A stretch of 64,000 bases of DNA from Pedobacter miscanthi (lineage in GTDB: Bacteria; Bacteroidota; Bacteroidia; Sphingobacteriales; Sphingobacteriaceae): NCBI RefSeq assembly GCF_003315595.1, contig NZ_QNQU01000007.1, forward strand, positions 62,001 through 126,000, given 5' to 3'. Position numbers and translations under genes: made by a program. This document shows positions 1-7,961 of the stretch, piece after piece (position 1 is the first letter of the stretch; every line of letters starts with the position of its first letter). The notes beneath the pieces were generated by a model that worked only from the letters and a program-made list of their open reading frames with translations, was not told the DNA's origin and searched no databases.

Positions 1-172
1 TTCCCATCTGTATGGGAATACGCTCACCAATTACAACATCGGGCTGTCGGTACCCGAATAATGCGACGTTTTTTAGATTTTTGGACAGCGCACATCTGTC
101 ATCATTGCCCTGGGGAAATGCCGTGCAAGAGCAGGCCCCGAAATTTTGTTCCTTGATTAGATTCATTAGCAT
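1..172 (-). CDS. possible 5' part of a gene running off the left edge
   Basis: On the - strand an open frame begins with ATG at 172 (second in-frame ATG at 166) and stays open for 57 codons to the window edge. The peptide includes NLIKEQNFGACSC near the start and DVVIGERIPIQMG at the edge. I do not recognise a family. The start has no clear promoter and the first residues are cysteine-rich, so it may be chance. A shorter + strand frame over the same bases (12-206) looks less protein-like. Confidence 0.25.
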   Translation of the reverse strand, partial: MLMNLIKEQNFGACSCTAFPQGNDDRCALSKNLKNVALFGYRQPDVVIGERIPIQMG

Positions 173-489
173 GAAAGTTGGTTGTGTCGATAATTTACTT
201 AGATAAAGTTCAAGCCTTTGGCTATGAGTTTGAGCCTGCAACCTTAAAAAAGATAAAATTTGCTCTTTTTAAATCTATCCGCGAAACAATATTCGGTTTT
301 CACAAAAAGCAACAGGGCATGCCGGAATTAAATTTTTCATAAAATTAAAACCGAGTTCCAGCTTCAAAATATTCAAAATGGGCTATTGGTTTTTAAGCCG
401 AAGAAATTTTGCCCTTATGATCTGCTTTGAATTAATATATTTGTACATCGACAATTATATACCAACAATCACTAAAACAACCAACATGT
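173..489. other. intergenic stretch, possibly with a decayed coding fragment
   Basis: No complete gene is visible. On the + strand, codons 178-342 are open after an in-frame TGA and end in TAA. The translation (including FGYEFEPATLKKIKFAL) has protein-like composition but no start codon, so it could be the tail of a degraded gene. From about 340 the sequence is AT-rich and should hold the promoter of the Lrp-type regulator that starts at 490. Confidence 0.3.
436..443 (+). promoter_or_regulatory. candidate -7 element of the Lrp-family gene
   Basis: TATATTTG matches the Bacteroidota -7 consensus TAnnTTTG and lies 46 nt before the ATG at 490. The nearest upstream TTTTG (407-411) is 24 nt away instead of the usual 19, so only the -7 box is supported. 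Confidence 0.35.
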
Positions 490-957
490 ATGAAAGCCTA
501 TCAGCTAGATCAGACCGATTTCGCTCTCCTAAACCTCTTGCAGCAAGATGGACTAATGACATACAAAGAACTTTCGGGTAAAACCAGAAAAAGTATGACC
601 AATGTTGCTGAACGCGTCAGAAATCTTAAGGAGATGGGCTACATTTCTTCAACAGTAGCCCTTGTTGATTTAAAAAAGATCAGGACCCTTTTCGTTGCGT
701 TTCCCCATGTCCAACTCATCAGTCACGCTGAAGATGTGCTGAGAAAATTCCAGAATGAGGTAACCCAGTTTCCTGAGGTACTGGAATGTTATCACCTAAC
801 AGGCCATTATGACTATATGCTCAAGATTGCAATGCCTGATATGGTTTCCTTTAACGCCTTTATCAGGGAAAAACTTGGTGCACTGGAAAATGTGGGAAGT
901 GTAGAAAGTTTTCTTGTACTTTCTCAAACCAAACATTCGACAGCTTACCATCTTTAA
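490..957 (+). CDS. Lrp/AsnC family transcriptional regulator
   Basis: This 155-residue protein has the length and layout of Lrp/AsnC regulators. An N-terminal winged helix-turn-helix (about residues 5-60, starting DQTDFALLNLLQQDG) is followed by a RAM/AsnC ligand-binding domain (about 68-145) containing GHYDYMLKI. Family members bind an amino acid or other small effector and assemble into octamers that control metabolic genes. The characteristic D-x-x-D-x-x-L-L start of the family is present. It stands alone, followed by a hairpin at 971-1000, so its target genes cannot be read from context. The family call is firm; the effector is unknown. Confidence 0.9.
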   Translation: MKAYQLDQTDFALLNLLQQDGLMTYKELSGKTRKSMTNVAERVRNLKEMGYISSTVALVDLKKIRTLFVAFPHVQLISHAEDVLRKFQNEVTQFPEVLECYHLTGHYDYMLKIAMPDMVSFNAFIREKLGALENVGSVESFLVLSQTKHSTAYHL

Positions 958-970
958 TTCCTATCCCATT

Positions 971-1000
971 ATGGCTGTCCGGTCTTCACCGGATAGCCAT
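971..1000 (+). terminator. stem-loop after the Lrp-family gene
   Basis: A 13-bp stem (971-983 with 988-1000, one G-U pair) encloses the loop CTTC, 14 nt after the stop codon. There is no T-tract behind it, so termination would be weak or the hairpin may protect the 3' end. Confidence 0.5.
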
Positions 1001-1410
1001 ACAACGGCCTAATTCTTCTAAAAAGAAGCATCTGAAAATTTATAGCCCCTTATATAGTTTCCTTGCTTTCTATTCATGTCCTGATGCTTCTCCTCATTGA
1101 ACATCTATTATCCTTCAGCGTCTTTATATCCATACTGTATATTTGCGACAATGAATTACATTAAGTCATGATGTCACAGCCCTGTGAAACTAAATAACAA
1201 GGTTTCCAAATGCAATTTAATTGTAAATGCTGTCCACTGGGAAGATATAGCTAGAAACCACACTGTATAACTTCCGCCAGCGGATCTACCCCTCCAATTC
1301 TGCATACCCATCTGAACTGAACTAGAATCTCAGAATATTCTGGCATTTCATTGCTGAGAATGGTTGTAGGAACTTGAAAATAGTCAAAAAAATTTATCAT
1401 GAAAAAAAAA
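1001..1410. other. AT-rich intergenic region, no gene seen
   Basis: Both strands have frequent stops. A - strand frame at 1251-1454 lacks protein-like composition and runs across the tetR1 promoter. I see no RNA gene or repeat here. An in-frame ATG at 1374 exists upstream of tetR1 but would place the operator and promoter inside the coding sequence. Confidence 0.5.
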
Positions 1411-1432
1411 TCAAACAGACTTGTCTGTTTGA
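1411..1432. promoter_or_regulatory. TetR operator 1 (perfect palindrome)
   Basis: Perfect inverted repeat with 10-bp arms TCAAACAGAC and GTCTGTTTGA around a TT centre. It overlaps the predicted -33 TTG of the tetR1 promoter, which fits repression. The same core ACAGAC-NN-GTCTGT recurs at 2026, 2626 (imperfect) and 11622. Confidence 0.8.
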
Positions 1433-1450
1433 AAATTATTTCTACCTTTG
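1421..1450 (+). promoter_or_regulatory. tetR1 promoter
   Basis: TTG at 1421-1423 and TACCTTTG at 1443-1450 (consensus TAnnTTTG) are separated by exactly 19 nt, the standard Bacteroidota spacing. The -7 box ends only 4 nt before the ATG at 1455, implying a leaderless or nearly leaderless mRNA. That could indicate a low-level autoregulated gene, or that translation begins at a later start. Confidence 0.6.
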
Positions 1451-1454
1451 TCAT

Positions 1455-1997
1455 ATGCGAAAAAATTCCATCAGACAGGCATTGATTGATACTGCGGCAA
1501 GACTGTTTTACAAACAGGGGTATGCCAATACCGGGATAAACCAGATTATCGAAGAATCCGGTATTGCCAAATCATCCTTATACCAAAATTTCAGAAGTAA
1601 AGAAGATCTGTTAATGGTTTATCTGGAAACAGCGGGACGGGATACGGATGAGGCACTCCGCGAGGCGAGCATTAAATCCAGTCAGCCTGTAGATCAGATT
1701 TTGGCGATTTTTGATTTTTTAGCAGATTTGGTTCAGCGCAAGGACTATTATGGATGTAACTTTCTTAACATTATATCAGAAATGCCAAGAGAAGCAGAAC
1801 GTGTAAATAAACAGATTAAAAAGCAGAAAGATGGGGTAAGAAATTTATTTAAGAGAATCCTTGAGCCAATTGGAAAGGAAGCGATGGCAGACGAGATCTA
1901 CATACTATTTGAAGGTGCACTTATAGCCAACAAAGTTCACAACGAGGTGTGGCCTGTTGAAAGTGCAAAAATGATTGCTAAAAAACTGCTGGCATAA
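1455..1997 (+). CDS. TetR/AcrR family regulator, copy 1
   Basis: A 180-residue TetR repressor. The N-terminal helix-turn-helix (about 1-50) has the family pattern of RQALIDTAARLFYKQGYANT followed by GINQIIEESGIAKSSLYQNF; the rest is the all-helical ligand and dimer domain. I chose ATG 1455 because the resulting N terminus aligns with the neighbouring paralogue at 2072; an upstream in-frame ATG at 1374 would include the operator. The second copy shares most motifs (KSSLYQ-F-RSKEDLL, RKD-YGC-FLN, LFEGAL), so the pair arose by tandem duplication. A palindromic operator lies just upstream, indicating autoregulation. Probable co-regulated genes are tetR2 and the two alpha/beta hydrolases. Confidence 0.92.
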   Translation: MRKNSIRQALIDTAARLFYKQGYANTGINQIIEESGIAKSSLYQNFRSKEDLLMVYLETAGRDTDEALREASIKSSQPVDQILAIFDFLADLVQRKDYYGCNFLNIISEMPREAERVNKQIKKQKDGVRNLFKRILEPIGKEAMADEIYILFEGALIANKVHNEVWPVESAKMIAKKLLA

Positions 1998-2025
1998 CAA
2001 CAGCATTTTTTTTTTAAAAAAAGTC

Positions 2026-2045
2026 AAAACAGACTTGTCTGTTTT
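2026..2045. promoter_or_regulatory. TetR operator 2 (perfect palindrome)
   Basis: Arms AAAACAGAC and GTCTGTTTT around TT, 26 nt before the tetR2 ATG. The 16-bp core is identical to operator 1. A TATATTTA at 2060-2067 could be the -7 box. Confidence 0.78.
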
Positions 2046-2071
2046 AAATATTTATATCTTATATTTACAAT

Positions 2072-2611
2072 ATGAAAAAGTCAGCGCTTAGGGAAAGAAT
2101 AATTTTAACTGCGTCATTGCTGTTCTATAAACAGGGATATAGCAATACCGGGATCAATCAGATAATTGAAGAGGCAGATATTGCCAAATCCTCATTATAT
2201 CAATATTTTAGATCCAAAGAGGATTTATTAATTGCCTATCTCTCTGAGACCGGTGAAAGCACAATCCAGGCCCTAACTGCAGCAGCACAAGAGCATTCAT
2301 TGCCTGAGAGCAAGATATTGGGAATTTTTGAATACCTGGAAGAACTCATGCATAGGAAAGACTTTTACGGTTGTCACTTTTTGAATATGGTATATGAGCT
2401 TCCCCATGATGCAGAGAGAATCAGAAAGGAAGTTACCCATCAAAAAGATCAACTGCGAATATTATTCCGTGAAATATTAGACCCCGTCGGAAAGGCAGAT
2501 GTTGCCAACGAGGTTTACACCCTTTTTGAAGGAGCATTAGTCGGCCATAAAATATATAACGAGAACTGGCCGATAACGGCTGCTAAAAACGTAATTAGAA
2601 AATTGCTATAA
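2072..2611 (+). CDS. TetR/AcrR family regulator, copy 2
   Basis: A 179-residue TetR repressor, paralogue of the gene just upstream and collinear with it through its full length. The recognition region KSSLYQYF differs from copy 1 by one residue (N to Y), and the operators of both genes share their core, so the two proteins probably bind the same sites. The ligand domain has diverged more (for example HRKDFYGCHFLN against QRKDYYGCNFLN), which suggests different inducers acting on a shared set of operators. It is followed after 184 nt by an alpha/beta hydrolase with an imperfect copy of the operator in between. Confidence 0.92.
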   Translation: MKKSALRERIILTASLLFYKQGYSNTGINQIIEEADIAKSSLYQYFRSKEDLLIAYLSETGESTIQALTAAAQEHSLPESKILGIFEYLEELMHRKDFYGCHFLNMVYELPHDAERIRKEVTHQKDQLRILFREILDPVGKADVANEVYTLFEGALVGHKIYNENWPITAAKNVIRKLL

Positions 2612-2625
2612 ATTTTTTTTAAATA

Positions 2626-2645
2626 AAAACAGACTTGTCAGTTCT
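2626..2645. promoter_or_regulatory. TetR operator 3 (imperfect)
   Basis: Left arm AAAACAGAC is intact, centre TT, right arm GTCAGTTCT has two mismatches to the palindrome. It lies between tetR2 and hydrolase 1 and probably gives weaker repression of the hydrolase/ergothioneine operon. TATATCGA at 2657-2664, 19 nt after a TTG, is a poor -7 match. Confidence 0.6.
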
Positions 2646-2795
2646 AATAAAGTTGATATATCGAATAGACAATATGATGAAGTCGAGTGATAGTAAACAT
2701 CATGAAAAGTTATCTCAAAGCAGTTAATTAACCACTAAAGGAAATAAAATAAATATCCAATAAATACATATCAGTCACAATTAAAAAATAATAAA

Positions 2796-3671
2796 ATGAA
2801 AACACAGACAGTAAAGTACCACAAAACCAAAGTTGATGACCTTAATATCTTTTACCGTGAATCTGGACCGGTTGATGCACCGGTTATATTATTGCTTCAT
2901 GGTTATCCTACATCGTCACACATGTTCAGAAATCTAATTCCAATCCTAAGCGAAAAATACCGCGTAATCGCGCCAGATTTACCTGGCTTTGGATATTCAG
3001 ATGCACCAGCTAATACCGAGTTTAGTTATACGTTCGACAACCTGACAAAATATATCCAGGGTTTGATCAATATACTTTCGCTAAAACGCTTTGCGGTATA
3101 TGTATTTGATTATGGGGCACCTGTAGGATATAGAATTGCGTTAGCAAATAAAGAGAAGATCACTGCAATCATTTCACAGAATGGAAATGCTTATGAAGTT
3201 GGTTTAAGCGGCGGGTGGGAACCGATACAAAAATACTGGGCAGACCCGAGCGAAGAAAATAGAAATGCATTAAGGACCATGTCTACAGCTGATACCACGC
3301 GCTGGCAATATTTAACTGGTGTTGAGGATGAAAGCCTCGTAGCACCGGAATCTTATACACTTGACCAGTTCTTTCTGGACCGCCCCGGCAATGAAGAAAT
3401 ACAACTGGATCTATTTAAAGATTATGCCACAAATGTCGCCTTATATCCTACTTTTCACGAATATTTTAGGGAATCGCAACCACCATTGCTTGCCGTTTGG
3501 GGAAGTAAAGACCCGTTTTTTTTACCACCGGGAGCCGAAGCATTTAAGAATGATATTCCGGGGGCAAGAGTGAAGTTTTTTGATACGGGACATTTCGCCC
3601 TGGAAACACATGTAAGTGAAATCGGAGATGAAATCCTCGGTTTTTTGGGAGAGCTGAACCTAGGTAATTAA
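2796..3671 (+). CDS. alpha/beta hydrolase with Asp nucleophile (haloalkane dehalogenase / epoxide hydrolase type)
   Basis: A 291-residue alpha/beta hydrolase. The oxyanion-hole motif HGYP is at residues 35-38. The nucleophile elbow reads VFDYGAPVG with Asp105, as in haloalkane dehalogenases and epoxide hydrolases rather than Ser esterases. The acid is likely Asp239 (GSKDPFF) and the base His266 (DTGHFAL). No signal peptide is present, so it is cytoplasmic. It lies downstream of the two TetR genes and their operators and 61 nt upstream of egtB with a hairpin between. A role in clearing an electrophilic or toxic substrate would fit the context. The exact substrate, halide or epoxide, cannot be read. 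A catalytically altered paralogue is at 11752. Confidence 0.88.
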   Translation: MKTQTVKYHKTKVDDLNIFYRESGPVDAPVILLLHGYPTSSHMFRNLIPILSEKYRVIAPDLPGFGYSDAPANTEFSYTFDNLTKYIQGLINILSLKRFAVYVFDYGAPVGYRIALANKEKITAIISQNGNAYEVGLSGGWEPIQKYWADPSEENRNALRTMSTADTTRWQYLTGVEDESLVAPESYTLDQFFLDRPGNEEIQLDLFKDYATNVALYPTFHEYFRESQPPLLAVWGSKDPFFLPPGAEAFKNDIPGARVKFFDTGHFALETHVSEIGDEILGFLGELNLGN

Positions 3672-3677
3672 TGCAAA

Positions 3678-3716
3678 TATCTGCCATAAAGGAGCGATGC
3701 AACTTTATGGCAGATA
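3678..3716. other. perfect 14-bp intercistronic stem-loop
   Basis: Arms 3678-3691 and 3703-3716 are exact reverse complements around an 11-nt loop. It is followed on the + strand by A6, not T, so it is not a classical terminator. It sits between the hydrolase stop and the egtB ATG at 3733 and may stabilise the upstream message or tune egtB translation. Confidence 0.6.
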
Positions 3717-3732
3717 AAAAAGAATATGCCGA

Positions 3733-4998
3733 ATGAGCAATTTTAACATTGACAGGGAAGACTTAATCGACCTATATAAAAGAATAAGGCGCAGTTCAAT
3801 AGAAATCTGCCGTCCATTACAGACAGAGGATTATGTGGTGCAGCCGGCCGATCAGGTCAGCCCACCAAAATGGCATCTGGGACATACCACCTGGTTTTTT
3901 GAAACCTTTATTTTAAAACAGTTTGTGAAAGGTTATAGGGAATTTGACCCAAACTATAATTATGTTTTTAATAGTTATTACGAAAGTGTCGGAACAAGAG
4001 TACTCAGAACAGACAGGGGAAATCTGAGCAGGCCAACTGCTGGGGATGTAATGAGATACAGGGTGAATGTGGATTCGGATATGTTCGAGTTTTTAAATGG
4101 GGAAATGGAAGAACACGTTAAAGAACTGATTATTTTGGGACTTAATCACGAAGAGCAGCATCAAGAACTGTTAATGAGTGACATCAAATACATCCTGGGG
4201 CATAACCCGTTATTTCCGCCTTACCTAAAAGATTACCGGTCACCAAGAATTGCCACAGATCGTAATGAAAAGTACCTGCATTATCAAAACGGAAACAATG
4301 AAGCTTACAAATACAGAAGTACTGGAGAATTCAAAACTGAAAATGAATTTCTCAATAAAAATATTAAAAAACAGGAAGGGATATATGAGATAGGCGCTAC
4401 CGGAGTAGGTTTCCATTGGGACAACGAAATGGGCAGGCATAAAGTTTACCTTGAAGAATATAGTATAGCCCCCAGGTTGGTGACCAACGGGGAGTATCTA
4501 CAGTTCATGGCCGATGGCGGATATAAAGATTTCAGATACTGGCATGCCCAAGGATGGGAATGGGTAAATAAAGAAAACATATCCAGCCCGCTTTATTGGC
4601 ACATGATGGATAATGGATGGAATACATATACTTTCAGGGGAATCGAAAAGCTTGATTTAAATGAAGCCGTGGCCCACGTGAGTTACTTTGAGGCATATGC
4701 ATACGCACAATATGCAGGAAAAAGGCTTCCGACGGAGTTTGAATGGGAAGCAGCCTCTGAGCAATTTCATTGGGGATTACGCTGGGAATGGACTGAAAGT
4801 GCATACCTACCCTATCCAAGGTTTAAAAAAGCGGCCGGGGCGATCGGGGAATATAACGGAAAATTCATGGTCGGGCAGCAGGTACTGCGGGGCGGCTCAG
4901 AGGTGACACCGCCGGGACATAGCCGCAAAACATACAGAAATTTTTTCCAGCCTGAACAACGCTGGCAATTTACCGGAATCCGACTTGTGGAAAACTGA
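3733..4998 (+). CDS. egtB: EgtB-like iron-dependent sulfoxide synthase
   Basis: A 421-residue protein with the two-domain layout of EgtB. An N-terminal DinB-type four-helix domain carries the iron-binding His: His51 in WHLGHTTWFFETF and His139/His143 in NHEEQHQE. A C-terminal formylglycine-generating-enzyme-like domain ends with RNFFQPEQRWQFTGIRLVEN. EgtB joins the sulfur of cysteine or gamma-glutamylcysteine to trimethylhistidine using oxygen in ergothioneine synthesis. No methyltransferase domain is fused, which argues against OvoA. The trimethylhistidine-forming partner egtD is two genes downstream. No egtA, egtC or egtE is seen, which suggests direct use of cysteine as in the shorter pathway type, with the C-S lyase elsewhere. 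Confidence 0.88.
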   Translation: MSNFNIDREDLIDLYKRIRRSSIEICRPLQTEDYVVQPADQVSPPKWHLGHTTWFFETFILKQFVKGYREFDPNYNYVFNSYYESVGTRVLRTDRGNLSRPTAGDVMRYRVNVDSDMFEFLNGEMEEHVKELIILGLNHEEQHQELLMSDIKYILGHNPLFPPYLKDYRSPRIATDRNEKYLHYQNGNNEAYKYRSTGEFKTENEFLNKNIKKQEGIYEIGATGVGFHWDNEMGRHKVYLEEYSIAPRLVTNGEYLQFMADGGYKDFRYWHAQGWEWVNKENISSPLYWHMMDNGWNTYTFRGIEKLDLNEAVAHVSYFEAYAYAQYAGKRLPTEFEWEAASEQFHWGLRWEWTESAYLPYPRFKKAAGAIGEYNGKFMVGQQVLRGGSEVTPPGHSRKTYRNFFQPEQRWQFTGIRLVEN

Positions 4999-5020
4999 AA
5001 ATAGAATCAATAAAAACATA

Positions 5021-6220
5021 ATGATCAAATCAATCAAGATCGATAATAATAGCCGGCTATATATAATCGGCATCGTATTAATCGCAATGGCACTAAGACC
5101 TGCTCTGGTGTCGGTAGGCCCGTCCATCAACGCAGTAAAGGACAGTTTTGGCCTAAGTCATGCACTTGTAGCCATGCTGATATCTATCCCTGACTTTCTG
5201 ATGGGTGCACTAGCGTTGCCTATGCCCTATTTGGCACAGAAAATCGGGCGCGACAAAATGATACTTGTCGGGCTTGCAATGATCGGAATGGCAACTGCGT
5301 TCAGGGGGATGGCTACAAATGTAGCTGGATTATTTATATCTACAGCTATAATAGGTGCAGGTATTGCAATAGTTGGAACACTGTTATCGGGCTTTATCAA
5401 GGAAAAGTTTCCTAACCGGACTTCCCTGATAATCGGTATATATTCCACTACACTTTCGATTGGTAGCACAGTCGCTGCGGTATCAACCACCCCAATCGCA
5501 GAGTATGCTGGGAGCTGGCGGATCTCGCTTGGAATATGGGGGATAATTGCCATACCCGGCATAGTAATGTGGCAATTGATATCTAGGAGGGAATTAGGCA
5601 ATCCCCCATCAGAAACTCCTGGAAAGAGGGCCTTATTACCCTGGAAAAACGGTAGTGCCTGGAAAATTGCGGTCTACTTTGCCGGAGTAAACCTAATTTT
5701 CTACTCCCTACTGGCCTGGACAGTAGCAACTTTGACCGAGAGAGGTATTTCGGCTGAAAGTGCGGGGTGGCTTTTGGGATGTTTTACGCTGTGTTTCATG
5801 CTGGCAAGTCCTATTATCGGTCTGGTAAGTAGAGGTGCTGATCGGAGAAAATGGTTAGTTGGTTCTGCCCTGTTAGCAGCCTGTGGATTATTGGGAATAG
5901 GACATCTGTGGATTGATGCTGCACTTTTGTGGATATCACTGACTGCGATCGGTTTAGGAGCAGCATTCACCCTAGGCATGACATTACCTCTTGATTTTAC
6001 GGTAACTCCGGCCCAGACGAACAGCTGGGCGGCTTTTGTAATGGCGGTTGGTTATCTGGTAGCCTCTATCGGCCCATTTTTATTGGGCAGTCTGAGAGAT
6101 GCGACGGGGAATTTTACACTACCAATTGATGTATTGATTGGCGCGGCATTGGTAATGGCAATAGCCGGTTTTTTCCTGGTGCCCAGCCAAAGGGAACGCA
6201 TATTAGGAACAGTAGGATAA
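5021..6220 (+). CDS. MFS transporter, CynX/NimT type
   Basis: A 399-residue membrane protein with 12 predicted helices. The first helix carries ALRPALVSVGPSI, typical of the CynX/NimT branch of the major facilitator superfamily. ATG 5021 lies 22 nt after the egtB stop; a TTG-initiated longer version would overlap egtB and is less likely. Its place between egtB and egtD suggests transport of ergothioneine, a precursor such as histidine betaine, or the compound sensed by the TetR proteins. The family includes cyanate and nitroimidazole transporters, and the substrate cannot be predicted from sequence alone. Confidence 0.85.
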   Translation: MIKSIKIDNNSRLYIIGIVLIAMALRPALVSVGPSINAVKDSFGLSHALVAMLISIPDFLMGALALPMPYLAQKIGRDKMILVGLAMIGMATAFRGMATNVAGLFISTAIIGAGIAIVGTLLSGFIKEKFPNRTSLIIGIYSTTLSIGSTVAAVSTTPIAEYAGSWRISLGIWGIIAIPGIVMWQLISRRELGNPPSETPGKRALLPWKNGSAWKIAVYFAGVNLIFYSLLAWTVATLTERGISAESAGWLLGCFTLCFMLASPIIGLVSRGADRRKWLVGSALLAACGLLGIGHLWIDAALLWISLTAIGLGAAFTLGMTLPLDFTVTPAQTNSWAAFVMAVGYLVASIGPFLLGSLRDATGNFTLPIDVLIGAALVMAIAGFFLVPSQRERILGTVG

Positions 6221-6267
6221 TTGATCGGTGTTGCTAAATACAATATAGAAAGAAGAAAAAAATAGAT

Positions 6268-7272
6268 ATGGGAAATATAGATTTTAATAAACAGGGAACG
6301 GTCATGCCACTCCCCCCGCAGAAGGGAATTGAGGAGAAATTTTTAATAGATGTGTTGCAGGGGCTGGCATCCAGCCCTAAATATCTTCAGAGCAAGTATT
6401 TTTATGATCCCAAGGGAGATAAACTTTTTCAGGATATTATGAACTGTGAGGAATACTACCCATTTGATTGTGAACTGGAAATATTCAGTGAGCGAACTGC
6501 CGAGATTGCAGGGGCGATTCTCCGGGAACCCGGCGCTTTTGACTTAATAGAACTGGGTGCAGGAGATTGTACAAAATCCAGTTATCTGTTAGAATATCTG
6601 GTTGGGGAAAAGGTTGATTTCACTTATATGCCTATAGATATATCCTATAACACCATAGCCTATTTAAATAAAATTCTACCTGAACGCATTCAGGGGCTTA
6701 ACGTGACTGGACTAAACGGCGAATATTTCGACATGTTAAAAAAAGCCGCGAAGGCATCTTCACGAAGGAAAGTGGTACTTTTTATGGGATCAAACTTAGG
6801 AAATATGCCACCTGCCGATGCCAGGCTTTTCTGCAAAGAATTGAGGGCCCATTTGAATCCGGGGGATCTGGCACTGATAGGAATTGATCTAAAAAAGAAC
6901 CCGCATACGGTGCTAGCAGCTTACAACGATAAAAAAGGCATCACTGCAGCTTTTAACCTAAACCTGCTAAGCAGGATAAACAGAGAACTCGCAGGGGATT
7001 TTAAAATCGGGAATTTCAGTCACTACGCGACTTATGACCCTGAGTCGGGCGGCTGTAAAAGTTTTTTGGTCAGCAAAGTGGATCAGCAGGTGACCCTGAG
7101 TGGGGAGTATGAGTTCAAGTTTGCAAAAGATGAATGTATTTACATGGAAATCTCCCAGAAATATGATCTGAAAGAAATCGGCAGAATGGGCGAACTGGCA
7201 GGATTTAAAACTGAAGAAAATTTCCTGTGCCGAAAAAAATGGTTTGTAGATACTGTATGGTCGGCCATTTAG
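6268..7272 (+). CDS. egtD: L-histidine N-alpha-methyltransferase (EgtD)
   Basis: A 334-residue SAM-dependent methyltransferase of the EgtD family (DUF2260), which trimethylates the alpha-amino group of histidine to hercynine. Family landmarks are present: YFYDPKGDKLFQDI near residue 45, the SAM loop IELGAGDCTKS, GSNLGNMP with Asn179, the AAYND motif with Tyr219, and MEIS with Glu294/Ser296. In the mycobacterial enzyme the equivalent Asn, Tyr, Glu and Ser hold the histidine carboxylate, imidazole and amino group; the Asn-Tyr spacing of 40 is the same. It lies 47 nt after the transporter gene in the same direction. Together with egtB this gives the core of an ergothioneine pathway. Confidence 0.92.
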   Translation: MGNIDFNKQGTVMPLPPQKGIEEKFLIDVLQGLASSPKYLQSKYFYDPKGDKLFQDIMNCEEYYPFDCELEIFSERTAEIAGAILREPGAFDLIELGAGDCTKSSYLLEYLVGEKVDFTYMPIDISYNTIAYLNKILPERIQGLNVTGLNGEYFDMLKKAAKASSRRKVVLFMGSNLGNMPPADARLFCKELRAHLNPGDLALIGIDLKKNPHTVLAAYNDKKGITAAFNLNLLSRINRELAGDFKIGNFSHYATYDPESGGCKSFLVSKVDQQVTLSGEYEFKFAKDECIYMEISQKYDLKEIGRMGELAGFKTEENFLCRKKWFVDTVWSAI

Positions 7273-7287
7273 CAGAAGATTTTGAGC

Positions 7288-7947
7288 ATGACGATGAAAA
7301 ATAAAAAGGAAAAAAAAGAAACCGACAATTCGTTGGAACGGGTAAATTTCTTTTCAGATGGGATTTTTGCCATATTGATTACCATAATGGTTCTCGAGCT
7401 TAAAAAGCCCGAAAGTCCGACATTTCACGCACTGTTCAGATTGTGGCCGACCTGGATCAGTTATGCCGTGAGTTACCTGTTCATTGCCATTGTATGGATA
7501 AACCACCATTACCTTATGAAAAATGCAAAGGAAGCATCCGTAAGATTAATGTGGGCAAATTTCGCACACCTGTTTGCGGTATCATTGATCCCATTTTTCA
7601 CGGCCTGGATCGCAGAAACCGAGCTGGCAGCAATCCCGGTAACAGTATATGCATTTATATTTCTGATAGTAAATATAACCTATCTTTTTATCGTGTATGA
7701 GACAATATGTGATAAGCATGAGGTGAAAATTATACGCAAAGGGAGCCCACTGTTACATGTAAGGTCAATCGCTACAGTGATGATGTTCACAATATCAATT
7801 CCAATATCGTTTTTTTCACCTCTTTCGGGGTTGACAATGATTGTGTGTAGTCTGATGCTTTATGTACGCCCCGAACTCCCATTAAAAGAGGGCAAAATAG
7901 ACAAAGAAATAAATGTGGATTCTGAAAAAGAAATAAAAACAAATTAG
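7288..7947 (+). CDS. TMEM175-like potassium channel (DUF1211)
   Basis: A protein of about 219 residues with six predicted membrane helices. Helix 1 contains the TMEM175 signature RVNFFSDGIFAILITIMVLE, in which the FSD motif lines the ion pathway; bacterial members form tetrameric potassium-permeable channels. ATG 7288 or 7294 may be the start; a TTG at 7282 is less likely. It begins 15 nt after the egtD stop and 14 nt before the next gene, so it is part of the operon. A link between a cation channel and thiol metabolism is not established. The charged lysine/glutamate-rich C-terminal tail is probably cytoplasmic. Confidence 0.85.
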   Translation: MTMKNKKEKKETDNSLERVNFFSDGIFAILITIMVLELKKPESPTFHALFRLWPTWISYAVSYLFIAIVWINHHYLMKNAKEASVRLMWANFAHLFAVSLIPFFTAWIAETELAAIPVTVYAFIFLIVNITYLFIVYETICDKHEVKIIRKGSPLLHVRSIATVMMFTISIPISFFSPLSGLTMIVCSLMLYVRPELPLKEGKIDKEINVDSEKEIKTN

Positions 7948-7961
7948 TTAATAAATAAATC

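Noticed and set aside
12..206. Small + strand open frame at the left edge
   Set aside because: Composition is not protein-like and a more plausible frame covers the same bases on the - strand.
3733..4998. EgtB-like gene as ovothiol OvoA or selenoneine SenA
   Set aside because: No fused methyltransferase (OvoA) and no SenB/SenC neighbours; egtD is close by.
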